A stretch of 64,000 nucleotides of DNA, taken from assembly GCA_017413085.1 (NCBI GenBank), contig JAFPVC010000016.1, positions 62,001 through 126,000 of the forward strand, given 5' to 3'. The position numbers were made by a program, and so were the translations under genes. A model generated the notes under the pieces. That model worked only from the letters and a program-made list of their open reading frames with translations, searched no databases and was not told the origin of the DNA. Below, one piece after another: positions 52,270 through 62,859 of this stretch. The DNA is from Prevotella sp. (GTDB lineage Bacteria; Bacteroidota; Bacteroidia; Bacteroidales; Bacteroidaceae). Position 1 is the first letter of the stretch, and each line of letters starts with the position of its first letter.

Positions 52270-53373
52270 TCAATTTGCCTGACTTACCACAGCCGCACTT
52301 CTTTTGACTGTGAACTGCCGCAGTATCTCCTTGCGGTAAACGAAAAAGGCTGTAGCTACTGTTGCCAACACAAGCATAGCGAATATAAAGACTACGCGCT
52401 TAGGGCCTGTAGGCTTTACAGGCACACTCGCACCGTTGAGGATGGTGAAGGAAGGTATGCGCTCCTGCAACTTAGCCCTCGCCGCCTGCAACTGTGTGTT
52501 CATCACATTGTAAGTATTGAGCTTTGTTGACATTTCATTCTCCATCTTGTCACGTTCTGATATAAACGCCTGCAATATGGTACCCTGGTTTGCATCACAG
52601 TAAGCACTGTACTGTCGCACGGCACGGTCATAATCAGCCTTTGCCTCATTGAGCAGTTTCTGATAGTATGCTACATCGTTAGCTGATTTCTCCGTGCGGT
52701 ACTTGGTAATGAAATCCTGAAGGAGGACACGCACAGAATCGCACATAGTAGCACAGATAAGCGGATCCTGATCTTTCACCATTATGGTTATGACATTTGT
52801 CTTGACATCTACGTCACAATGGATTTTCATACGTATGACATCAGCTACCGCATTCTGCTTTTCTGAAAGCATAAAGGGGTTAGGCTTGCCGTTTCCTGTT
52901 CCTTTATTATCTTTTTTTCCTTCGGTTAAGGATTTGACAGCCTGAATTACCCAGATTTTAGGTTTGCTGTAGAAAGGAGTCTTCTGCTTGGTTGACAGAT
53001 AATCATAATAATTAGTATTGATTTCACCATCAAGCGATTTCACCTTTACATCAAACAAACGGACGACGAAAGCATTTGATCTGACGACTTCCGGGTACAA
53101 TTCTGGATAGAAAGCATCTTCGGACTGCATACTACCCAGATTAATACCAAAAGTACTGGCAATAGAACCAAGGCTGCCATTACCTGAATTGCCACCAAGT
53201 TCTGGAGCGAGTGACAGTTCTGCGTTATATGTGCGCGGCACAGGGAATATATACAGTGCAGCAAGGATGATGGTAACCGCCCACACTTTTAGGAACAGCA
53301 GTTTCTTGCTCCACAGTTTAGCGGCCACTTCACGCAGGTCTATGTATTCCGTGTTAGTTTTGTTTTCTTCCAT
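52270..53373 (-). CDS. Polysaccharide chain-length determinant (Wzz/GumC family)
   Basis: 367 residues. A Wzz domain begins near residue 8 (IDLREVAAKLWSKK), with one membrane helix at about 27-47, a periplasmic alpha/coiled-coil part (about 230-310), and a second membrane helix at about 330-350 preceded by a proline-rich stretch (VPVKPTGPKRV). No C-terminal tyrosine kinase is fused, so it is the short type. It controls chain length with the Wzy polymerase. It follows the GH127 gene by 53 bases without a clear promoter. Confidence 0.93.
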   Translation of the reverse strand: MEENKTNTEYIDLREVAAKLWSKKLLFLKVWAVTIILAALYIFPVPRTYNAELSLAPELGGNSGNGSLGSIASTFGINLGSMQSEDAFYPELYPEVVRSNAFVVRLFDVKVKSLDGEINTNYYDYLSTKQKTPFYSKPKIWVIQAVKSLTEGKKDNKGTGNGKPNPFMLSEKQNAVADVIRMKIHCDVDVKTNVITIMVKDQDPLICATMCDSVRVLLQDFITKYRTEKSANDVAYYQKLLNEAKADYDRAVRQYSAYCDANQGTILQAFISERDKMENEMSTKLNTYNVMNTQLQAARAKLQERIPSFTILNGASVPVKPTGPKRVVFIFAMLVLATVATAFFVYRKEILRQFTVKRSAAVVSQAN

Positions 53374-53426
53374 TATGCTTGACAGTTCTACATCATTCCT
53401 TAATCTTATTCATATCTTACACCACA

Positions 53427-55484
53427 TCATTTGCCAAAGAACCCATTGTCGGCTTGCTTCTCTGCTGAAACATGTGTGGCAGAGGCTGCACCCACGGTGG
53501 CTGGCAGCCATACGTCCATGCCGCCCTTTTGTCCACGGTGATCCCAAGCATAATATGGGATGAGTGTGAGTTTGGCGTCAGCGGTCTTCAGTTTGCCGTC
53601 AGTGCCGATAGACAGTGTCTGTGCATCGGTGGTGATGGAATGTACGGTATGGCCCTCTACAATCTGTATGTCCTTGCCCATGCTGAGCTGTGGGTGCTGA
53701 TTGAGGAGGTATGTGCTTACGTCGGCATCGTTGTCAGGCCACTCTGCACAATATACCAGTGGTCCGCGCTCTACGGCAAGGCGGCCGAGGTCATCCCTTA
53801 CCTTATCGTTGGCTTTCACAAGGCGTGGTTCCATGTCGAAGTGTACCTCCACCACGTCGCCTTTCTTCCATGTGCGGTTTATCACGGCATAGCCGTTGTT
53901 CAGGGCATGAGCCTTGTCGTTGCCGTCGATGATTTCCTTGCCGTTGACCTTGATGCAGTAGTCGAGGTGCTTGTTGTCAACAAACGAATAGAGGTCGCTC
54001 GGTACCACTTCGCCGCGCACCCATCCCGGTATGCGCACGCAGAGGTTAAAGTCGCCGCCACCCTTTGCTACGGTTATCTTGATGTCGCCGTTGGATGGGT
54101 ATGTTGTTTCCTGCTTCAGTGTCACACTCTTGCCGTTGACTTTCATGTCAGCAGTGTTGCCCATGAAGAGGTTGACATACAGGTTTTTGTCCTTGCAGGC
54201 GTAGGCATAGCCCGGCACTGATGGTATGAAACGGCAGATGTTTGAAGGGCAGCAGGCACAGCCGAACCACGGCTTGCGTGCATATTGTGCTTCCTCGCGG
54301 CATGACAGTGGGTTGGGGTAGAAGAAACCGTCGCCCTCGATGCTGATGCCGGAGATAAGCGCATTGTAGAGCGTGCGCTCTATTACATCGTAGTATTTAG
54401 ACTCGCCGTGCAGCAGGAACAGGCGGTAGTTGGTGTAAACATTGCCAATCTGAGCGCAGGTCTCGCAGTAGGCAGAGGCGTTTGGCAGTTCGTAGTTGCT
54501 GCCGAATGCTTCGCCGGAGTGGCGGGCACCCACACCGCCGGTGATGTAGTATTTCTTCTGTACGATATTCTCCCAGATTTTGTCGATGGCTTTGATGTAG
54601 GCAGAGTCGCCGGTAAGTGCTGCCACATCGGCCATACCGCTGTACATGTATTCGGCGCGCACGGCGTGTCCTACGGCTTCATCCTGTTCTACCACGGGTT
54701 TGTGGGCCTGTGAATAGGCATCCTTGCGTGCGGTCTTGCCACGCATATCGAGGAAGAACTTAGCCTGGTCGAGGTATTTCTTGTCGCCGGTTACGAGGTA
54801 CAGCTTGCAGAGTCCCATCTCAGCAATCTGATGACCGGGTACTAGTTTCAGCTGGTTCTCGCCGTAACCGATTTCACGGCATACGCAGTCAGCGTATTTG
54901 ATGCCGATGTCGAGCAGTGTGCGCTTGCCTGTGGCCTGATAGTGTGCGCATGCAGCCTCGAGCAGGTGACCGAGGTTGTAGAACTCATGGCTGAGAACTT
55001 CAACCTTCTCCCATCGCTTGTTGCCAGCCCAGTCATGGGTTTTCGACGGAGATTTGGTGCGTGCGGTATAAAGATAGCCGTCAGGTTCCTGACCGCTGCC
55101 AATGACAGCTATCACGCTATCAACATACTTGTCGAGACGCTTGCCTTTGTATGTTGCGTTAGGGAATGTCTGCAACAGGTAACTTGCACCTTCTATGGTC
55201 TTGTATGGGTCGGTGTCGTCGAAGGTGAATGTCCATCCCTTGTCAGGAAACTCCTGTGTCGGGTCGGCAAGGTGCCTGGCGGCGTTTGTGAAGTTGGTAT
55301 AGCGCCCAGTCTCCTCACACTTGCTGAAAGCTAGTGGTATCGTTACGTCACGGCTTGCATTCAGGCGTGGACTCCAGAAGGAATCGTTGAGTTTCACCTG
55401 TGTGAATGGTACAGGTGTAATGGGGTATTGAGCCTGCATTGTCATGCAGAGTGCTAAGAATAATGCGGTCAGTATTTTTTTCAT
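53427..55484 (-). CDS. GH127 beta-L-arabinofuranosidase
   Basis: 685 residues from the ATG at 55484, which starts a clear signal peptide (cut near MQAQ); an ATG at 55526 adds 14 unlikely residues. Family 127 (DUF1680) is recognised along the whole length. The zinc-thiolate site is visible as E341 and C343 in CETC and C411/C412 in CACCP, matching the nucleophilic cysteine system of HypBA1. Family members release beta-L-arabinofuranose from plant glycoproteins or pectins. It lies among exopolysaccharide genes and may be a stray member of another catabolic unit, or trim arabinose from cell-wall material. Confidence 0.93.
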   Translation of the reverse strand: MKKILTALFLALCMTMQAQYPITPVPFTQVKLNDSFWSPRLNASRDVTIPLAFSKCEETGRYTNFTNAARHLADPTQEFPDKGWTFTFDDTDPYKTIEGASYLLQTFPNATYKGKRLDKYVDSVIAVIGSGQEPDGYLYTARTKSPSKTHDWAGNKRWEKVEVLSHEFYNLGHLLEAACAHYQATGKRTLLDIGIKYADCVCREIGYGENQLKLVPGHQIAEMGLCKLYLVTGDKKYLDQAKFFLDMRGKTARKDAYSQAHKPVVEQDEAVGHAVRAEYMYSGMADVAALTGDSAYIKAIDKIWENIVQKKYYITGGVGARHSGEAFGSNYELPNASAYCETCAQIGNVYTNYRLFLLHGESKYYDVIERTLYNALISGISIEGDGFFYPNPLSCREEAQYARKPWFGCACCPSNICRFIPSVPGYAYACKDKNLYVNLFMGNTADMKVNGKSVTLKQETTYPSNGDIKITVAKGGGDFNLCVRIPGWVRGEVVPSDLYSFVDNKHLDYCIKVNGKEIIDGNDKAHALNNGYAVINRTWKKGDVVEVHFDMEPRLVKANDKVRDDLGRLAVERGPLVYCAEWPDNDADVSTYLLNQHPQLSMGKDIQIVEGHTVHSITTDAQTLSIGTDGKLKTADAKLTLIPYYAWDHRGQKGGMDVWLPATVGAASATHVSAEKQADNGFFGK

Positions 55485-55525
55485 GTTTTTGTTTGTATTT
55501 CGTATATCTAGTGGGTATGATAACA

Positions 55526-55573
55526 ATAAAGCCTATGGCAACCATATTTTATTATGGTAACCATAGGCTTTAT
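55526..55573 (-). terminator. Terminator after cdsA
   Basis: A 13-bp outer stem (55526-55538 with 55561-55573), a 2-by-2 internal loop and a 6-bp inner stem, just beyond the cdsA stop codon and upstream of the GH127 start. It separates the rsfS-ftsH-cdsA unit from GH127. Confidence 0.75.
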
Positions 55574-55580
55574 CAATGTG

Positions 55581-56447
55581 TTACACGACTGTCAGTGTAT
55601 ATATGTAAACCACCGCTGCAGGTATCGCCATCAGCGAAGAATCGAAGCGGTCGAGCATGCCACCGTGACCGGGCAGTATGCTACCGCTGTCCTTGATGCC
55701 GAGTTTTCGTTTGAAAAGGCTTTCCACAAGGTCTCCAAGCGTTCCGAAGATGACGACAGTGAGTCCCAATCCCATCCATTCAACGATTGTCAATCCTGTT
55801 TCCGTGGCGCCGAGGCTTTCAAAGGTATGGCTTTCGTCAGCCCATGACATCAATGCTGCAATAATCATTACCAGTATACCGCCACCTATGCTTCCTTCCC
55901 ATGACTTGGCTGGGCTGACACGCGGAAAGAGTTTGTGCTTGCCTATGAGCGAACCTGTGCAGTATGCACCGGTGTCGTTGGCCCAAAGGAAGATGAAGAC
56001 ACTGACGGGCAGAAGCATGTTGTATGTTACATCACCGGTGATGGTGGCACGGAATGCAAGTACTGACAGACAGGAGAATGGGAGGGCTATATACATCTGC
56101 GACATCATGGAGTATGCCCAGTCATTTATCGGGTCGTCGGTATGTGTGAACAGTCCGCTGATGAAGAGGTATATCACCGTCAGCAGATAGGGGATAAATA
56201 CCGAGGAGGGGGTTAAGTCACTGCAAAAACCTGACACTGCAAGAAACAGAAACACACCTGCCACAGTGCAGATGAAACGGTTGGTCTGCACATTATCGCG
56301 GTTATTGACAAGACCAGTGAATTCCCATACCGTCATGCCCGTCGCAAGGGCGAAGAGCAATATCATCGACATTGGTTTCAGAAAGCATACTAGTATGATG
56401 GCTACGAATAGCACACCTGTTATAGTTCGGATGATAAGTTGTCTCAT
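55581..56447 (-). CDS. cdsA: Phosphatidate cytidylyltransferase
   Basis: 288 residues with about eight hydrophobic segments. The C-terminal signature is complete: SLFKRKLGIKDSG followed by LPGHGGMLDRFDS. It makes CDP-diacylglycerol from phosphatidate and CTP at the inner membrane, the entry to phospholipid synthesis. It overlaps ftsH by 4 bases. The order rsfS-ftsH-cdsA is conserved in Bacteroidota, so this is a housekeeping operon set inside the polysaccharide region. Confidence 0.96.
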   Translation of the reverse strand: MRQLIIRTITGVLFVAIILVCFLKPMSMILLFALATGMTVWEFTGLVNNRDNVQTNRFICTVAGVFLFLAVSGFCSDLTPSSVFIPYLLTVIYLFISGLFTHTDDPINDWAYSMMSQMYIALPFSCLSVLAFRATITGDVTYNMLLPVSVFIFLWANDTGAYCTGSLIGKHKLFPRVSPAKSWEGSIGGGILVMIIAALMSWADESHTFESLGATETGLTIVEWMGLGLTVVIFGTLGDLVESLFKRKLGIKDSGSILPGHGGMLDRFDSSLMAIPAAVVYIYTLTVV

Positions 56448-58426
56448 GCCTCTTCCTCCTTTTCGTCCTTCTCATCTACAGTGCTGTTGCTCTCGAATAT
56501 CTCCTGTGAGCGGCTTACCCACTGACGCTTTCCAAAGATTTTCTCAACATCATCAGCAAATATCACCTCACGGTTAATAAGCAGTTCTGCAAGCGCATTA
56601 TGTCCTTCCTGATGTTCACGCAGCAAGGCTTTAGCACGCTCATACTGTTCATTAATCATTTTAAGCACCTCATTGTCAATCAGACGGTCGGTCTCAGCGG
56701 AATAAGGCTTCACGAATGAATATTCGTTATTGTCATAGTAACAAATGTTGGGCAGGACATCGCTCATGCCATAATAAGCAATCATGCTCTGCGCCATCTT
56801 TGTACTGCGCTCAAGATCATTCATTGCCCCGGTTGATATATTGCCAGTAAACAATTCCTCAGCAGCACGTCCGCCAAGCAGAGAGCACATTTCGTCGAGC
56901 AACTGTGCTTTAGTAGTAAGCTGACGTTCCTCCGGCAGATACCATGCTGCTCCCAACGCATTGCCGCGCGGCACGATACTAACCTTGACAAGCGGATTGG
57001 CATGTTCGCAGAACCATGATATAGTAGCATGACCTGCCTCATGTAATGCGATGGCACGCTTTTCTTCTGCAGTCATAACCTTTGTTTTCTTTTCCAATCC
57101 ACCAATTATGCGGTCTACCGCATCAAGGAAGTCCTGCTTGCTCACAACCTTACTGTCGTGACGAGCTGCTATAAGAGCAGCCTCGTTACAAACATTAGCA
57201 ATGTCAGCACCTGAGAATCCAGGTGTCTGACGTGCAAGAAGGTCTATGTCAAGATTTTCATCAACCTTAATAGGTTTCAGATGAACTTTGAATATTTCCT
57301 TACGCTCTGGCAAGTCCGGCAAATCCACATGTATCTGACGGTCGAAACGTCCTGCACGCAACAATGCCTTGTCAAGCATATCCACACGGTTAGTGGCTGC
57401 AAGGATTATCACGCCAGAGTTTGTTCCGAAGCCATCCATTTCCGTAAGCAGGGCATTAAGTGTATTCTCACGCTCGTCATTTCCACCAAAGCCTGGATTT
57501 TTGCTACGTGCACGGCCAATAGCATCTATCTCATCAATGAATATGATAGATGGTGCTTTGTCTTTTGCCTTGGCAAATGTGTCACGAACACGTGACGCAC
57601 CGACGCCTACAAACATTTCCACAAAGTCGGAACCAGACATAGAGAAGAACGGCACGCCAGCCTCACCTGCTACCGCCTTCGCAAGAAGAGTCTTACCAGT
57701 TCCCGGAGGTCCCACAAGCAGTGCACCCTTAGGTATTTTACCACCAAGCTCAGTGTATTTCTGAGGATTCTTCAAAAACTCCACAATCTCCTGCACCTCC
57801 TGCTTGGCTCCGGCCTGTCCTGCTACATCCTTGAAGGTTATGCCGAGTTCATTTCCTTTCTCATACATCTGAGCCTTAGAGCGTCCTACGCTGAATATTC
57901 CCATGCCTCCTGCACCGCCTCCACCTCCGAAGCGTCCCATAAGGAAGAACCACAGAAACACAAAAAATGCCAGCGGCGCAATGCTCATCAGTAAATTCAT
58001 AAAGCCATTGCGCGTCTCCACCTCATAGGCCAGTTCGCCCTTAAACTTGCCGGCAGTACGCTCTGCCTCAACAAACTGTTCCACCTGATCAATGCTGCCA
58101 TACACAACCTCTATACATGGCTCCGGCCCTGTTTGCTGCTGTGTCTGGTGAAATACATCGCGGATATTTGCCGCGTTAACATACAATTTGATTTTTGACT
58201 CCGACTTGTTTACCAAGATGCGCTTGGCAAAACCACGGTCAACATAAGCCTTGAAATCAGAATATGAAGCATGGTGTACAGTTGACTGCCCAATAGTCTG
58301 TCCACCGTCGGTAAAAAATATCACCGCCAGCGTGGCAAGTATTATTATATATATCCAACTCATGTTGAAGCGAGGCATCTTCGGCGGGTTCGCTCCAGAC
58401 ATAGGTGATGAAGGTGATGTGGCCAT
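56444..58426 (-). CDS. ftsH: ATP-dependent zinc metalloprotease FtsH
   Basis: 660 residues. Two membrane segments (about 22-39 and 145-163) flank a periplasmic domain; a glycine-rich linker follows. The AAA domain has Walker A GPPGTGKT (239-246), Walker B IIFIDE (294-299) and the [23 protein letters not shown] region; the zinc site is H462-E463-A-G-H466. It degrades unstable and misassembled membrane proteins. It is coupled with cdsA (4-base overlap) and follows rsfS by 67 bases. Confidence 0.97.
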   Translation of the reverse strand: MATSPSSPMSGANPPKMPRFNMSWIYIIILATLAVIFFTDGGQTIGQSTVHHASYSDFKAYVDRGFAKRILVNKSESKIKLYVNAANIRDVFHQTQQQTGPEPCIEVVYGSIDQVEQFVEAERTAGKFKGELAYEVETRNGFMNLLMSIAPLAFFVFLWFFLMGRFGGGGGAGGMGIFSVGRSKAQMYEKGNELGITFKDVAGQAGAKQEVQEIVEFLKNPQKYTELGGKIPKGALLVGPPGTGKTLLAKAVAGEAGVPFFSMSGSDFVEMFVGVGASRVRDTFAKAKDKAPSIIFIDEIDAIGRARSKNPGFGGNDERENTLNALLTEMDGFGTNSGVIILAATNRVDMLDKALLRAGRFDRQIHVDLPDLPERKEIFKVHLKPIKVDENLDIDLLARQTPGFSGADIANVCNEAALIAARHDSKVVSKQDFLDAVDRIIGGLEKKTKVMTAEEKRAIALHEAGHATISWFCEHANPLVKVSIVPRGNALGAAWYLPEERQLTTKAQLLDEMCSLLGGRAAEELFTGNISTGAMNDLERSTKMAQSMIAYYGMSDVLPNICYYDNNEYSFVKPYSAETDRLIDNEVLKMINEQYERAKALLREHQEGHNALAELLINREVIFADDVEKIFGKRQWVSRSQEIFESNSTVDEKDEKEEEA

Positions 58427-58493
58427 CAGTGTATTACTTAATTAAACAATTTATACTTGATAACTGAGAATTATGTTATGATAAAACTACAAA

Positions 58494-58856
58494 CTAATCC
58501 AAATCAGGAATCTCTGTGGTCGGAGCATCCTGCCACAAGGCCTCGAGATTGTAGAATTCGCGTGCATCAGGCAGGAAAATGTGAACCATAACATCAACAT
58601 AATCCATTGCTACCCAAATGCAGTTTTCCATACCTGCAATACGAACAGGTTTCTCTTTCAGTTCCTTACGCATAAACTCTTCGACGGAGTCGGCAATAGC
58701 AGAAATCTGCGAAGGCGAATTTCCCTCACAGACAACGAAAGCCTTGCAAATCACGCTTTCCATGCCTTCCATGTCTATTATGCTGATATTATGTCCTTTC
58801 TTCTCTTGGATTCCCTTTACTGCTGTATCTACTAATTGTTTTACGTTCTCTATCAT
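58494..58856 (-). CDS. rsfS: Ribosome silencing factor RsfS
   Basis: 120 residues of the RsfS/YbeB/Iojap family (GHNISIIDM, FVVCEGNSPSQI, WVAMDYVDVMVHIFLPDAREFYNLE in pieces). It binds ribosomal protein L14 and blocks joining of the subunits when nutrients are low. It is the first gene of the rsfS-ftsH-cdsA block, 38 bases after the ugd stop. Confidence 0.96.
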   Translation of the reverse strand: MIENVKQLVDTAVKGIQEKKGHNISIIDMEGMESVICKAFVVCEGNSPSQISAIADSVEEFMRKELKEKPVRIAGMENCIWVAMDYVDVMVHIFLPDAREFYNLEALWQDAPTTEIPDLD

Positions 58857-58894
58857 TTCGTGTAATTACAGATTATATAATTTCTATAGTGTAT

Positions 58895-60223
58895 TTAATC
58901 TCTACGGAAGATGTCACGTGTATATACTTTATCCTCCACATCGTCAAGGCACGCATCATAGCGGTTGGCTATTATGGCATCGCTCTGCTGCTTAAACGAT
59001 GCAATATCATTGACAACACGGCTGCCGAAGAAAGTCTCACCATCCTTCAGTGTGGGTTCATAGATAATAACGACAGCCCCCTTGGCTTTCACACGCTTCA
59101 TGATTCCCTGTATGGCCGACTGGCGGAAATTATCAGAATTTGACTTCATCGTAAGTCGATAGACACCTATCACAGGAGTCTTTTCGCCATTACATCCATC
59201 ATACTGGTTATTTGTATAATAGTCATAATATCCAGCCTTACGCAATACGGCATCAGCTATATAGTCCTTACGCGTGCGGTTACTCTCCACTATTGCCGTC
59301 ATCATATTCTGTGGCACATCACGATAGTTAGCCAGCAACTGCTTGGTGTCCTTCGGCAGACAGTAGCCACCATATCCGAACGATGGGTTATTATAGTGGG
59401 TGCCTATGCGAGGATCAAGCCCCACCCCATTGATTATCGCTTGTGTGTCAAGTCCTTTAACCTCTGCATAGGTGTCAAGTTCATTGAAGTATGACACACG
59501 CAATGCAAGGTACGTGTTGGCAAAGAGCTTCACAGCCTCGGCCTCCTTCATTCCCATGAACAGCGTCGGTATATCTTTTTTCTCGGCTCCCTCCTGCAGC
59601 AGTGATGCAAATGTATGCGCCGCATCTTCCATGTGGTTGCCACAGATGGCTTTAATAGCCTCGTTCTCCTCGCTAAACTCACCGTCTTCTATGAGTTTCG
59701 GATATCCTACTATAATACGCGACGGATAGAGGTTGTCATACAGTGCCTTACTCTCACGCAAGAACTCCGGCGAGAACAACAGACGAAGCTTACAGGAAGA
59801 ATCTTTACCTTCTGCCTTGAACTTTTTCGCATACTTAACATAGAGCGAGCGTGTATAGCCTACGGGTATAGTACTCTTGATAACCATCGTTGCCTTGCTA
59901 CCGCTTTTCAGTACGAGGTCGATTACATCCTCTATATGGTGCGTATCAAAATAGTTGGTTACAGGGTCATAGTTGGTCGGAGCCGCAATTATCACATACT
60001 CAGCATCACGATAGGCCGCCTCGCCGTCAAGCGTTGCTGTGAGGTTCAGTTGCTTTTCTGCAAAATACTTCTCTATATATTCATCCTGTATCGGAGAGAT
60101 ACGTTTGTTTATCTTCTCCACCTTCTCTGGGATTACGTCAACAGCCATCACCTCATGGTGCTGTGACAGAAGTGTGGCCATACTCAAGCCAACATATCCC
60201 GTGCCTGCTACTGCTATCTTCAT
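58895..60223 (-). CDS. ugd: UDP-glucose 6-dehydrogenase
   Basis: 442 residues. The N-terminal Rossmann motif is GTGYVGLS (residues 7-14), followed by the central dimerisation helix and the catalytic cysteine C288 in [10 protein letters not shown]. It oxidises UDP-glucose to UDP-glucuronate with NAD. In this place it supplies glucuronate, or sugars derived from it, for the exopolysaccharide. It lies 11 bases after the Wza-like gene, so the two are cotranscribed. UDP-N-acetylmannosamine dehydrogenase is a less likely alternative. Confidence 0.92.
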   Translation of the reverse strand: MKIAVAGTGYVGLSMATLLSQHHEVMAVDVIPEKVEKINKRISPIQDEYIEKYFAEKQLNLTATLDGEAAYRDAEYVIIAAPTNYDPVTNYFDTHHIEDVIDLVLKSGSKATMVIKSTIPVGYTRSLYVKYAKKFKAEGKDSSCKLRLLFSPEFLRESKALYDNLYPSRIIVGYPKLIEDGEFSEENEAIKAICGNHMEDAAHTFASLLQEGAEKKDIPTLFMGMKEAEAVKLFANTYLALRVSYFNELDTYAEVKGLDTQAIINGVGLDPRIGTHYNNPSFGYGGYCLPKDTKQLLANYRDVPQNMMTAIVESNRTRKDYIADAVLRKAGYYDYYTNNQYDGCNGEKTPVIGVYRLTMKSNSDNFRQSAIQGIMKRVKAKGAVVIIYEPTLKDGETFFGSRVVNDIASFKQQSDAIIANRYDACLDDVEDKVYTRDIFRRD

Positions 60224-60234
60224 AATTTGTGCGC

Positions 60235-62775
60235 TTATTTTTTTGTTAAATTAGCTATTGTTGCCACCATCGTAGCCAAAGATGCAGCAGACGTGGCAAT
60301 AGGCAAATATTGAGTTACTTTCGTTATGTCACGCTGAGGCTTTGTCGGAACAATTATCTCACATCCAGGTGTTGGTTTGTCTCCCTTGCCCATTTGGTTT
60401 ACCGTACCATTCATGTGTACTATGTAAGTATGTTTTTTCTTGGCGTTTGAACCATAGCCGCCAGCTTGATTTATATAGTATTTGGCATTTTTGCCTTTGC
60501 TGTAAAGCACCGTATTCGGATAAAGCACGTCGCCGCTTATCTTTACCGTATTGATATATTGCGGTACTATGATACGATCACCGTCACGAAGTATCATATC
60601 GTATTCTGACCCTGGGTTTTCCAAAGCCTTATCCAACTGTATTCCCACATAATATTTGTTACCAAGATCAAGCTTTGCGACATCAATAGAGTCTCCTTTA
60701 CCTCCCTGCATCTTAGTCATGCGTATAACCTCATTCATGCGCAAACGCTCTTCATCGGTGATAGTACGCTCAAGTCTCGCACCTTTTATATATGCCATTG
60801 AATTTGCTCCTCCAGCAGACTTCACCACATCCGAAAGTCTTGTCTGGCGTTTTGCAAGCGCATACACTCCCGGAAAAGCCACTTCTCCCTCAACAATCAC
60901 GTTCTGCTGTGTTTCATATCCCGGACTGCGACGCACATATACCTCATCAAATGGTTGCAATACAAAACCAGCCTCACCATCAATCACAAATCCTTCCTTC
61001 AGTGCAAAACTGAAAGTCTGTGCTATTATGCTGTCCGTGTTCAACGCCTTTGGATTATATATTCGGCGCGAGATGTCAACCTTAACAGTCGAAGCTGTTT
61101 CTTTCAAACCACCAGCCTGCAGTATAAAGTCTTCAAGCGTTTCATTGTCTGCGTAGTTGTATACACCCGGATACATTACTTCTCCGTGAATGGTCAATGT
61201 ACGCTCTGTCTGCATTTCTGTCTTTGTTGGAATAAAAAGCACATCTTCATTCAAAAGCGGTATGTCTGGCGTGGTTCCTGCAAGTATACCTTTCACGTCA
61301 ACGCTGACGACTTTCAGCGTACGGTCACTGTTCATGCGGTGCATCACAGCACGTGCGGTAAATGCATCCTCGGTCACTCCCTCACACGCTTTGAGCAACG
61401 CTCCAACGGTGGTGACGTCACCTCCCAACTGATACATGCCCGGACGGAATACGGCACCCTTAACTTCTACCATATTCTCATAGCGAGTTATTATTTTCTC
61501 GGCACTCACCACATCTCCGTCAGCTACCTTAAACGAACTCATGTCAAACTCACCGACATTGAACACAGCCAGTTTGTTGCCGTTTTTTCTTGATACACGC
61601 AACGACTTGGTATAAGCTTCACTGGTAAAACCTCCAGCATATTTCAACAAAGAACTTACGCTCTCCGTCTTTTTCATCTCATAGTACATAGGACGCTTCA
61701 CGTTGCCTTCTATCTCAACCATACAGTCGTAAGGACTTACAACGATTACGTCATTATCAGCGAGGCGTATGTTACCTGTCAACTTTCCGTTTAGTATATA
61801 GTCATACACGTCAACGGTTGTCACGAGCTTTCCACTACGGTATACTTTAATGTTTCGCAACGTACCTATCTCACTCACGCCGCCTGCCATGTACAAAGCA
61901 TGGAAGACGCTGGCGAATGCTGACAACGTATATGTACCAGGAGCCTGCACCTCACCCATCACGTTAATGGTGATAGTGCGTGTCTGACCAAGTCCCATCT
62001 TTATATTACTGCTACTATAGCGGCTACCCAAAGTGCCGCGCAACCGCGCCTGAGCCTGTGCCACCGTCAATCCGCTGACGTTTACAGGGCCGTAGCCAGT
62101 GATTGTAATGTCACCGTCAGGACTCACAGTATACACGTTTGAAGCCTGCGAAGCACCATATATATCGAGTTTCACATTGTCGCCAGGCCCAAGTACATAG
62201 TTCTGCGGTGTGGCAATATTCATTGCAGGTTCGAAAGTCAAACTGGTCTTATTGAATATATCACGTCCAAAAACATGTTTACCGTTAAACAATGCCTCCG
62301 TATTGTTAACATTTATATTTTCCTCAGCCTCACTCTCCGTATTTTCAGAGGCAAAAGCAATATCATCAACCGTCAGTTCATCCTGTTTGTTAGTATAACG
62401 TGCGCTATTCACCATAGACTTGTCACTATCTACCACAGTTTGAGTAGCCACATTCTTCTTTGCGTTTGCAGTAGCCGGTTCCGTCTGACCGTTATTTTTT
62501 CTCATCATGTTTCCTGCCTCAGTCACTGCAGCATCGGCTGCTCCCTCAGCACCTTTTTCTTTCAACTGCTGCTGATACTTCTGTCTGATACGACGTATCT
62601 GACTTATGTCTACACCTTTCTGCATCAACTTTGTCACAATGGTAGCCTGCGACACGCCTGCAGAATGTTCTCTGATAATATACTGCAGCACCTGATCGTC
62701 TGTCATACTTGACTGTGCCATTACACTGACGGAAGCACACAGGCACACGATTACGGCGATGAGGAATTTTTTCAT
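60235..62775 (-). CDS. Polysaccharide export outer-membrane protein (Wza-like, multi-SLBB)
   Basis: 846 residues with a signal peptide (cut near VMAQ, residue 21) and no lipobox. A charged region (about 25-170) precedes the poly-export domain ([15 protein letters not shown], then [12 protein letters not shown], about 192-275). At least five SLBB repeats follow (for example [58 protein letters not shown]). A short C-terminal hydrophobic helix ends the protein. This long form is usual in Bacteroidota. It would form the outer-membrane exit pore for the polysaccharide made by the cluster downstream. Confidence 0.94.
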   Translation of the reverse strand: MKKFLIAVIVCLCASVSVMAQSSMTDDQVLQYIIREHSAGVSQATIVTKLMQKGVDISQIRRIRQKYQQQLKEKGAEGAADAAVTEAGNMMRKNNGQTEPATANAKKNVATQTVVDSDKSMVNSARYTNKQDELTVDDIAFASENTESEAEENINVNNTEALFNGKHVFGRDIFNKTSLTFEPAMNIATPQNYVLGPGDNVKLDIYGASQASNVYTVSPDGDITITGYGPVNVSGLTVAQAQARLRGTLGSRYSSSNIKMGLGQTRTITINVMGEVQAPGTYTLSAFASVFHALYMAGGVSEIGTLRNIKVYRSGKLVTTVDVYDYILNGKLTGNIRLADNDVIVVSPYDCMVEIEGNVKRPMYYEMKKTESVSSLLKYAGGFTSEAYTKSLRVSRKNGNKLAVFNVGEFDMSSFKVADGDVVSAEKIITRYENMVEVKGAVFRPGMYQLGGDVTTVGALLKACEGVTEDAFTARAVMHRMNSDRTLKVVSVDVKGILAGTTPDIPLLNEDVLFIPTKTEMQTERTLTIHGEVMYPGVYNYADNETLEDFILQAGGLKETASTVKVDISRRIYNPKALNTDSIIAQTFSFALKEGFVIDGEAGFVLQPFDEVYVRRSPGYETQQNVIVEGEVAFPGVYALAKRQTRLSDVVKSAGGANSMAYIKGARLERTITDEERLRMNEVIRMTKMQGGKGDSIDVAKLDLGNKYYVGIQLDKALENPGSEYDMILRDGDRIIVPQYINTVKISGDVLYPNTVLYSKGKNAKYYINQAGGYGSNAKKKHTYIVHMNGTVNQMGKGDKPTPGCEIIVPTKPQRDITKVTQYLPIATSAASLATMVATIANLTKK

Positions 62776-62859
62776 TTCTTTATCTTTGATATTTACAGTT
62801 TAACTATAAAATAACGCTCCCTCGCCTGATATATTGTGTATCACGCGGGGGTTTTTATG